A stretch of DNA of 14,178 bases. It comes from an uncultured Oscillospiraceae bacterium (GTDB taxonomy: Bacteria; Bacillota; Clostridia; Oscillospirales; Acutalibacteraceae). The stretch's first letter is position 1. The number at the start of each line of letters is the position of its first letter. The DNA is taken from contig URGA01000053.1 of NCBI GenBank assembly GCA_900547275.1, positions 1 to 14,178 on the forward strand, in the 5' to 3' direction. The translations under genes were made by a program, and so were the position numbers. The notes beneath the pieces are model-generated. The model was not told the DNA's origin. It saw only the letters and a program-made list of their open reading frames with translations, and searched no databases. Shown here one piece after another: positions 5,344 through 11,620 of this stretch.

Positions 5344-7827
5344 TTAGTCATCCTCTCCGTTATTCTTCTCTGTTGTGCTTGGTGCCGCTGATGTTGTTTC
5401 TGCTGCGGTCGTCTCTTTGCTGTCTGAAGCCGCAGTTGTTTCTTTTGAGTCTGAGGAATCAGATGAAGACGAACTGTCTTTTGATGACGAACTTGAAGAG
5501 CCGGAGGCAGATGAACCGTGGCCGCCGCTGCAATAACCGGGAAGATTGTTTACATCATACCAACCGTAAACGCCTGTTCCGGAACGAAGCTTTCCGCAGT
5601 ACGGGCAGTATGAACGCTGAACAATTCCGTCTGTTTCAGGGAATTTTGTTTCATACTCATCGTCGTCAAGATTGCTGTAAATTTCTTTCATTACAGTGTT
5701 CCAGATCGTACCTGACGGGTTTGAAGAAAGAGAATAAAAAATTTCTTTCGGATTGTCATAGCCGTACCATACAGCGGCTACATAATTTGGAGTACCTCCA
5801 ACAAACCAGCGGTCCTTATCATCATCGGTAGTACCTGTTTTGCCAAAGCACTCTATTCCTGAAAGCTTGTAAGAAGTACCTGTACCACTTGTCATAACCG
5901 TCTGGAGTAGCTTGTTCATTACCCATGCGGTATTTTCAGACAGAGAAGACTCTTTTGTCTCTTCGGGCTTTTTCTCAATAATTGCGTTGCCCTGGCTGTC
6001 CTCAATCTTATAGTAACAATACGGCTCATAGTAATATCCGCCGTTGCCGAAAGAAGCGTAAGCCGCTGTCATTTCAAGCACAGTAACACCCGTTGTAACA
6101 GAACCTGTCGCCATAGGCGAGTAATCGCAGTCCTTAACACTGTCCAGTGTTGAAATATGGAATTTTTCAGTAATGTAATCAAGCGAATAGTCAACGGCGC
6201 CAGCATCGCTTATCATATCAAGAGTACGCGCGGAAATGGTGTTCAGAGACTGAGCAAGACCGTACTGAAGCGTTCTTGTCTGTCCGCTGTATCCGCCGCC
6301 CTGGTTGTGGGGCCATGGCTCGCCGTCAACAATCTTCAGCGGTGAGTCCTTGATCATCGTTGACCAGTAAATATTGCAGTTATCATCCTGAAGGCTCTTT
6401 TCAAGCGCAGGACCGTAAACCGAAAGCGGTTTGATTGAAGAACCGGGCTGACGTTCGGACTGGGTTGCTCTGTTAAGAACAAGATTTGCCGTTTTCTTGC
6501 CCGTTCCGCCTACAAGTCCGAGAACTCTTCCCTCGTAGTCCATTACTACCATTGCGCCCTGAACCTTTTCATCAGGCATCTTTTTGTAGTTTTCGTAAAC
6601 ATCCTCTAACGCATTTTGAACGTCAAAGTCGATAGCGGTATAAATTTTAAGACCGCCGCCGTAAACAAGGCTCTTTGCTTTCTTGGCTGTGTAGCCGTTT
6701 TTCTGAAGATCCTCGATTACCGAAGTAATAACATAGTCAACATAATAGCTGTTGACTGTTTCCTTTTCTTCCTCTTCATCGGAAGATTCAATTTGAGAAC
6801 CTTTGTAGTCCTTGCTGTTGGTGAATACCATTTTGTAGTCTACTGCTTCTTGGTATTCTTCTTCAGTCAGGTAACCCTCTTGTTTCATTGTTTGAAGGAA
6901 CCAGAGCTGACGCTCTCTGTTTTCATCAGGGTTAGTCAGCGGGTCATAATTTGAAGGCTCCTTTGTTATTGCTGCCAAGCTTGCACATTCCGCAGCATTA
7001 AGATCGGAAACTTCTTTTCCGAAGTAAACTTCAGCCGCGGTTTTAACGCCGTAACAGCCGTTATTCAGGTAAACCGTGTTAAGATAAGCTTCAATTATCT
7101 CATCTTTTGAATAATTGCGCTCAAGGTTCAGCGCCTGAAGTATTTCGTTAAATTTACGTATATACGTTACCTGGTTTTCGTCTGTCAGGTTTTTTATCAA
7201 CTGCTGGGTTATAGTTGAACCGCCCTGATTATTGTTTTTAATTACAACGCCGATAGTACGAATCCAGTCAACGCCGTGGTGCTTATAAAATCGCTTGTCC
7301 TCGCCGGCAATAAACGCTTCAGGCAGATATTCGCTCATATCGTCCATATCTACCCAAATTCGATTTTCCTCGCCGTGAAGACGGGTTATTTCAACGGTTT
7401 TGCCGTCAGAATCCGTTCCGTAAATAAAGGAAGTTTGGTTCTGACTGTATTTCTCCTCGGTAAGGTCAAACACCTTGTCGCCGTAAACAACGCTGTAACC
7501 GTAAATAGTAATTACGGAAAAGCACACGATGCCCACGACGCCGATTATCATAACCAGCCCCAAAAGCACTTTAGCGGCCTTAGGCATTGCCTTGCCGCGC
7601 TTCTTTCTGTTGCTCGGCTTTTTCTTCGCCGCTTTTCTTGCTGCCAAGCGAGCCTCAAGATCTTCTTCTTTCTTTGCTCTGGAAGCCTTTGAACGCTTTG
7701 AACCTGAAGTTTTTGAAGGCGGCGTGCTTTCTGCCTGGCGTTTAACCGCGTCTTTGTCTTCATCATAAGCTTTAGATGAATTGTTCATGAACGAAGCCAG
7801 CAGATCGTCATAATCTTTATTCGCCAC
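5344..7827 (-). CDS. Class A (PBP1A-type) penicillin-binding protein: glycosyltransferase + transpeptidase
   Basis: This bifunctional enzyme polymerises lipid II and cross-links peptidoglycan outside the membrane. Numbering is from ATG 7833; subtract 2 for the start used here. A basic cytoplasmic tail (1-85) precedes a single signal-anchor helix (about 88-115). The GT51 domain has GEDKRFYKHHG (177-187, catalytic E178), GGSTITQQLIKN (204-215) and LNTVYLNNG (251-259). The transpeptidase has SSIK (465-468), SLN (529-531) and KTGT (665-668). The C-terminus carries CPYC (743-746) and C768, then a Ser-rich tail with two 9-residue SDSKETTAA copies, ending in NNGEDD. I chose GTG 7827 because GGGAGG lies 7 nt upstream of it, while ATG 7833 sits one base from that site. 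A weak promoter at 7891-7919 precedes it. It heads the likely operon running to 1123. Confidence 0.96.
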   Translation of the reverse strand: MANKDYDDLLASFMNNSSKAYDEDKDAVKRQAESTPPSKTSGSKRSKASRAKKEEDLEARLAARKAAKKKPSNRKKRGKAMPKAAKVLLGLVMIIGVVGIVCFSVITIYGYSVVYGDKVFDLTEEKYSQNQTSFIYGTDSDGKTVEITRLHGEENRIWVDMDDMSEYLPEAFIAGEDKRFYKHHGVDWIRTIGVVIKNNNQGGSTITQQLIKNLTDENQVTYIRKFNEILQALNLERNYSKDEIIEAYLNTVYLNNGCYGVKTAAEVYFGKEVSDLNAAECASLAAITKEPSNYDPLTNPDENRERQLWFLQTMKQEGYLTEEEYQEAVDYKMVFTNSKDYKGSQIESSDEEEEKETVNSYYVDYVITSVIEDLQKNGYTAKKAKSLVYGGGLKIYTAIDFDVQNALEDVYENYKKMPDEKVQGAMVVMDYEGRVLGLVGGTGKKTANLVLNRATQSERQPGSSIKPLSVYGPALEKSLQDDNCNIYWSTMIKDSPLKIVDGEPWPHNQGGGYSGQTRTLQYGLAQSLNTISARTLDMISDAGAVDYSLDYITEKFHISTLDSVKDCDYSPMATGSVTTGVTVLEMTAAYASFGNGGYYYEPYCYYKIEDSQGNAIIEKKPEETKESSLSENTAWVMNKLLQTVMTSGTGTSYKLSGIECFGKTGTTDDDKDRWFVGGTPNYVAAVWYGYDNPKEIFYSLSSNPSGTIWNTVMKEIYSNLDDDEYETKFPETDGIVQRSYCPYCGKLRSGTGVYGWYDVNNLPGYCSGGHGSSASGSSSSSSKDSSSSSDSSDSKETTAASDSKETTAAETTSAAPSTTEKNNGEDD

Positions 7828-7890
7828 GTGCATACCTCCCGTTAAAACTAATAAATGCCTTCAGTATGAAAATACCATTGCAGTTTAATA

Positions 7891-7919
7891 ATTATACTAC
7901 AAAGATTAAAATAAATAAA
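7891..7919 (-). promoter_or_regulatory. Possible promoter of the PBP operon
   Basis: On the minus strand a perfect -10 TATAAT (7891-7896) is preceded at 17 nt by a poor -35, TTTATT (7914-7919). The surrounding 7828-7935 gap is very AT-rich. No terminator hairpin is visible after the exonuclease stop, so the PBP operon may also receive read-through transcription. Confidence 0.45.
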
Positions 7920-7935
7920 GAAAATTATGAATAAA

Positions 7936-8841
7936 TTAACAATTTTTTTCTTTAACTCCGGCTGTTTCAGCCCTGTCTATGCGTTTTGCACGCTTACGGT
8001 TCATCGGCAAAACCTTTTTTGTAATCGTAATGTGGTCATACATCTGCTTGGCGCGAAGCGTTACCCAGTACTTTACTCCGCACTTTGTGCATACGCCGTA
8101 ATTACGAAAAGTATTGTTGTAAAACTCAAAGGGCTTAATTATAGAAAGCCGAGACGAACATTTAGGGCATAAAAACGTTTCGTTTTTAATATTGAAACCT
8201 TCCGCAACAGGCTTGCTTATATAATACGGCTTATAAACAAGACGTTCAAAATAATCTCCCGTGCAATCGCAGACATACTCTGAAAATATTTTTTCATCAA
8301 AAACGGTTTTAAAACATTTTGAAGCCACATAACAGTCTTCAAGAGCGCGGTGAAGATTATCTTCCTCAACGCTGATCTGAAAATATTCGGCGCAATGAGC
8401 AAGTCCGACCTGATTGTTGCCCTCGCGGTTTGTCATAAAACGCATACAATATTTTTGAACATCAGCGTACTTTTCTATAAACGGTATTGTAGTTACATGC
8501 TTAAAAAATCTGTAATTGCTGATAAGGACATAAAGATCGCTGTCCGACCAGCTCATAAAAATACTGTTTTTATAATCGCTCCATCTTGCGAAATCACGAA
8601 AAGCCTCGTCAAAATCAACGCCGTTTTCTTTTATTTCTTCGGCAGTAATATGTGTAAGGTCCTTAAACCGCCCGCTGAGTTTCTTTGAAAGGCGCGGACG
8701 TATAAGCTGTTTGAACGAATCAACTATCCTTAAATCCTCGTCCAGCTTAAGAGCGCCGATCTCAATTATCTCGTTCATACCCGTATGGGTCTTATAACTG
8801 TAAGCGTTATTCCATTCCAAATCAAAAATAACGTAATTCAA
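7936..8841 (-). CDS. DEDDh 3'-5' exonuclease domain protein with C-terminal zinc ribbon
   Basis: The N-terminal ~190 residues are an exonuclease domain of the DnaQ/DEDDh group: IFDLEWN (D7, E9), IIEIGALKLDEDL (25-37), SWSDSDLYVL (97-106, an acidic residue of the second motif) and HRALEDCYVA (164-173, H164 and D169). Such domains remove nucleotides from the 3' ends of DNA or RNA with two metal ions. The C-terminal part (about 220-275) adds CPKC (225-228) and CTKC (251-254), a four-cysteine zinc ribbon likely to bind nucleic acid or a partner. The tail is basic (NRKRAKR). Which nucleic acid it acts on is not evident. The start is TTG at 8841 with GGAGG 10 nt upstream; no in-frame ATG is better placed. 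No clear promoter lies between it and the secG terminator 42 nt upstream. Confidence 0.85.
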   Translation of the reverse strand: MNYVIFDLEWNNAYSYKTHTGMNEIIEIGALKLDEDLRIVDSFKQLIRPRLSKKLSGRFKDLTHITAEEIKENGVDFDEAFRDFARWSDYKNSIFMSWSDSDLYVLISNYRFFKHVTTIPFIEKYADVQKYCMRFMTNREGNNQVGLAHCAEYFQISVEEDNLHRALEDCYVASKCFKTVFDEKIFSEYVCDCTGDYFERLVYKPYYISKPVAEGFNIKNETFLCPKCSSRLSIIKPFEFYNNTFRNYGVCTKCGVKYWVTLRAKQMYDHITITKKVLPMNRKRAKRIDRAETAGVKEKNC

Positions 8842-8883
8842 GCCGATTCGTCCTCCTCTCTATATATTTTGCGATTATTCCGC

Positions 8884-8915
8884 AAAAAAAATAACCTTGC
8901 AAACTGCAAGGTTAT
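8884..8915 (-). terminator. Intrinsic terminator of secG
   Basis: A perfect 11-bp stem (8891-8901 with 8905-8915, ATAACCTTGCA / TGCAAGGTTAT) encloses a 3-nt loop. On the minus strand it is followed by a T-run (complement of the A-run 8884-8891). It lies 12 nt beyond the secG stop codon. Confidence 0.9.
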
Positions 8916-8926
8916 ATCTGCTCTTA

Positions 8927-9178
8927 TTATCCGACAAACAGGAAAATGAGAAATGCAGCAAGCACAATTACAAAGAAAGCAACAATGAGCCATTTTGTAA
9001 TTTTTTCAAGCTTTGCCTCAACCGTTCTTCCCTTTGATTTTCCAAGGAAAGTTTCAGCGCCGCCGGCAATAGCACCGGAAAGGTTCTGAGAACGGCCTTC
9101 CTGCATAAGAACTACTATTGTTATGATAATGGATGCAACGATAAGCACCGCACCGAAAACGTAATGATACCAGAGCAT
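8927..9178 (-). CDS. secG: Preprotein translocase subunit SecG
   Basis: SecG is the small accessory subunit of the SecYEG protein-export channel in the cytoplasmic membrane. The 83-residue product has two hydrophobic helices (about 5-25 and 62-82) joined by the conserved loop LMQEGRSQNLSGAIAGGAETF (about 24-44) and the basic GKSKGRTVEAKL segment. Length and topology match bacterial SecG. The ATG at 9178 has GGAGG 7 nt upstream. An open frame continues upstream to 9286 but crosses the promoter at 9209-9237, so the longer version is not the gene. It is flanked by a promoter and a terminator, making a likely monocistronic unit. The rnr/smpB neighbours common in other Firmicutes are not adjacent here. 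Confidence 0.96.
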   Translation of the reverse strand: MLWYHYVFGAVLIVASIIITIVVLMQEGRSQNLSGAIAGGAETFLGKSKGRTVEAKLEKITKWLIVAFFVIVLAAFLIFLFVG

Positions 9179-9208
9179 AATACTTCCTCCACACATAATT
9201 TCTAATGG

Positions 9209-9237
9209 ATTATAGCACAACCGCAAAAATAATGCAA
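9209..9237 (-). promoter_or_regulatory. Sigma-A-type promoter for secG
   Basis: On the minus strand: -35 TTGCAT (9232-9237), 17-nt spacer, perfect -10 TATAAT (9209-9214), about 30 nt upstream of the secG start. Together with its flank (9209-9244) it matches the rplS promoter at 29 of 36 ungapped positions, including an identical 14-nt block around the -35. Confidence 0.82.
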
Positions 9238-9254
9238 GTCTTTTTTGGAAACAA

Positions 9255-9356
9255 TTTACTTGCATGTAAACCGCGCCGCGGCACAAACTACTAGTGGCAA
9301 CAAAGTAATTTGCGTTTGCCTTTGCTGCCTCCGCTGCATCAGCGGCGGATTTACAT
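9255..9356 (-). repeat. Nested inverted repeats between the topoisomerase operon and secG
   Basis: This noncoding stretch can fold as an arm-within-arm structure. Outer arms: ATGTAAACCGC (9264-9274) with GCGG-A-TTTACAT (9345-9356), 11 bp with a bulged A. Inner hairpins: 9296-9305 with 9320-9329 (10 positions, one being G·U only in minus-strand RNA) and CCGCTG-CAT-CAGCGG (9331-9345, competing by one base with the outer arm). A further TTTAC/GTAAA pair sits at 9255-9270. It is richer in G+C than the other spacers. No T-run follows, so it is not a classical terminator. It could be a 3'-UTR structure of the topoisomerase mRNA, a small RNA, or a decayed palindromic repeat. The strand is assigned only from that wobble pair. 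Confidence 0.5.
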
Positions 9357-9367
9357 AATCTCAGTAA

Positions 9368-11608
9368 TTAAAAAGTTAATTGTTCGCCGATGTCGTTAAC
9401 ACTGGGGAGAGCGCCCGCTGCAGGCAGGTTTTTGGCTCTGTAGCGCCAGGGCTTTTCAAACTCCCCTTCCTTATAGATATGGAAGCTTTCGACACGGTGA
9501 TTTTTCTTTTGGGTCATTGCGGATATTCCGATAGTATCCTTTGTTGTTTTCGCAATGATACCTCCTGTATTTACCAGAAGTTTCCTACCACTTGAAGAAC
9601 AGAGTACAAGTTCTGCGTCTTCTTTTATATACATCGCCTGAGCCAGCGGGAATTTAGCGGAATACGCTTTAAGCAGTTTCTTACGGTGAGTTTTGGTCTG
9701 ATAAGCCGTTATATCAACTTTCGCAAGCTTACCGTTTTCATAAACAAAGATCATATATCCCGTATATTCGCTGATGCAGGCCATATAGACGATTGTCTCC
9801 CCTTCTTCCATATCAAGTTTAGAAGGAACATAGTCGCCGAGAAGTGACGCTTTTGTGTCGTCAAAATCTGCTGCGCATGATTTATATACCTGCTGTTTAT
9901 TTGTAAAGAAAAGAAGCTCGTCTTTGTTTGAGGCTTCCAGTTCATTTATTATGCTGTCGCCCTCTTTAAGTTTCTGCTCGCCGCTCATTCTCAGGTTGGC
10001 CGTTTTTATCTTCTTGAAATAGCCCTGCTGAGTAAAGAACAGAGTTACGGGATAATCGGGAACTTCCTCTGCCGGTTCTTCAGCCGCTTCTTCAGCGTCA
10101 AAGAGTATCTCGCTTCGTCTGCCCTTGTCGTATTTTTTAATTACAGTCTCAAGCTCGCCTACAATGATCTTCTTCATTTTTGCTTTGCTTGAAAGAATAA
10201 TTTCCAGCTCTGCGATCTCGTTTTCAAGGTTTTCAATATCCTTAATTCTCTTAAGAATATATTCCCTGTTGAGATGGCGCAGTTTAATCTCGGCAACATA
10301 TTCAGCCTGGGTCTCGTCTATTCCGAAGCCGATCATAAGGTTTGGAACAACGTCCGCCTCAGACTGGGTCTCACGTACTATTTTAATTGCCTTATCAATA
10401 TCAAGCAAAATTTTTGAAAGACCTTTCAGAAGATGGAGCTGAGATCTCTTTTTATCGAGAGTAAACGTTACACGTCTTCTTATACATTCAAGTCTGAAGG
10501 TTATCCACTCATTCAGCAGTTCTTTAACACCGTAAACCTTCGGCTTTCCGTTTACAAGCACGTTGAAGTTACAGCTGAAAGAATCCTCCAGTGGCGTCAT
10601 TTTATATAGTTTGAGCATCAGCTTATCGGGGTCAACGCCTCTCTTAAGGTCAACGGTTATCTTAAGACCTTTCAGGTCTGTTTCGTCTCGGATATCGCTA
10701 ATCTCTTTTACTTTATTTGTTTTTACAAGTTCGATTATTTTATCAATAATCGCTTCCGCCGTTGTTGTTGGCGGTATTTCAGTAATGTCGATACAGTTAT
10801 ACTTTTTATCGTAAGAATATTTGCTTCTAACACGGACAGAACCTCTGCCTGTTGAATAAATTTTCTCAAATTCTTCTTTGTTATAAAGAATATATCCTCC
10901 GCCGACAAAATCGGGAGCAGGCAAAGTATCGCTGATAACGTGGTCAGGATTTTTAATTAACGCAATCGTTGTTTCGCAGATCTCCTTAAGATTAAAGGAA
11001 GCAATGGAAGATGCCATACCTACTGCAATACCGGTTGTAACATTACAGAGAATAGACGGAAAAGTAACCGGAAGCAAAGTCGGCTCTTTCATTGTGTTGT
11101 CGTAGTTGTCAACGAAATCAACGGTATCTTTGTTTATATCATCAAAAAGTTCATGACAGATAGGAGCAAGCTTCGCCTCAGTATAACGGGAAGCCGCATA
11201 CATCATATTTTTGCTGTAAGCCTTACCGAAGTTACCCTTTGATTCAACATACGGATAAAGGAGGCTTTCGTTACCCCTGGAAAGACGTATCATCGTTTCA
11301 TAAATAGCGGCGTCACCATGGGGATTAAGCTGCATTGTTCTACCCACTATATTGGCGCTCTTAATAAACCCGCCGCTGAGCAGGTTCATGTTATACATAG
11401 TATAAAGCAATTTACGGTGAGACGGTTTAAATCCGTCTATCTCAGGAATAGCTCGGGAGAGAATAACGCTCATCGCGTATGGCATATAGTTGCTCTTAAG
11501 CGTATCAACAATCTGCTCTTCCTGCACCGTGCCGGCACCTTTGATATGCACGTTTTCGGAAAGGGCGTTCACCGGCTGTTCTTCAGTTGTCTTTTTTCGT
11601 TTTGCCAA
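9368..11608 (-). CDS. Divergent type IIA DNA topoisomerase subunit A (GyrA/ParC-like)
   Basis: This is the DNA breakage-reunion subunit of a gyrase/topoisomerase IV-type enzyme, 746 residues. The winged-helix core shows YAMSVILSRAIPEIDGFKPSHRKLLY (44-69), NPHGDAAIYETMIRLSRG (95-112) and the catalytic tyrosine Y142 in SRYTEAKL, then the tower/coiled coil to about 500. The acidic stretch EEAAEEPAEEVPDY separates a C-terminal domain (about 520-720) with degenerate beta-pinwheel blades. No QRRGGKG-type GyrA box is present, so it probably relaxes or decatenates rather than supercoils (inference). The usual DGD(P/S)AAAM sequence before the active site is replaced by a longer unrelated one. The start is TTG 11608 with GGAGG 7 nt upstream. 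It follows the B subunit after 12 nt. It is more divergent than standard GyrA or ParC and likely an additional topoisomerase. Confidence 0.92.
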   Translation of the reverse strand: MAKRKKTTEEQPVNALSENVHIKGAGTVQEEQIVDTLKSNYMPYAMSVILSRAIPEIDGFKPSHRKLLYTMYNMNLLSGGFIKSANIVGRTMQLNPHGDAAIYETMIRLSRGNESLLYPYVESKGNFGKAYSKNMMYAASRYTEAKLAPICHELFDDINKDTVDFVDNYDNTMKEPTLLPVTFPSILCNVTTGIAVGMASSIASFNLKEICETTIALIKNPDHVISDTLPAPDFVGGGYILYNKEEFEKIYSTGRGSVRVRSKYSYDKKYNCIDITEIPPTTTAEAIIDKIIELVKTNKVKEISDIRDETDLKGLKITVDLKRGVDPDKLMLKLYKMTPLEDSFSCNFNVLVNGKPKVYGVKELLNEWITFRLECIRRRVTFTLDKKRSQLHLLKGLSKILLDIDKAIKIVRETQSEADVVPNLMIGFGIDETQAEYVAEIKLRHLNREYILKRIKDIENLENEIAELEIILSSKAKMKKIIVGELETVIKKYDKGRRSEILFDAEEAAEEPAEEVPDYPVTLFFTQQGYFKKIKTANLRMSGEQKLKEGDSIINELEASNKDELLFFTNKQQVYKSCAADFDDTKASLLGDYVPSKLDMEEGETIVYMACISEYTGYMIFVYENGKLAKVDITAYQTKTHRKKLLKAYSAKFPLAQAMYIKEDAELVLCSSSGRKLLVNTGGIIAKTTKDTIGISAMTQKKNHRVESFHIYKEGEFEKPWRYRAKNLPAAGALPSVNDIGEQLTF

Positions 11609-11620
11609 TTTAACCCCTCC

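Noticed and set aside
7828..7935. Terminator for the exonuclease gene
   Set aside because: I looked for a hairpin with a T-run in this AT-rich gap and found none of adequate strength.
8842..8883. Promoter for the exonuclease gene
   Set aside because: TATATA is present but no -35 lies at a suitable distance; the best candidate has only a 13-nt spacer.
9179..9286. Upstream extension of the secG reading frame to 119 residues
   Set aside because: It would cross the -35 and -10 elements and its extra residues do not resemble SecG. The ATG at 9178 has a proper GGAGG site.
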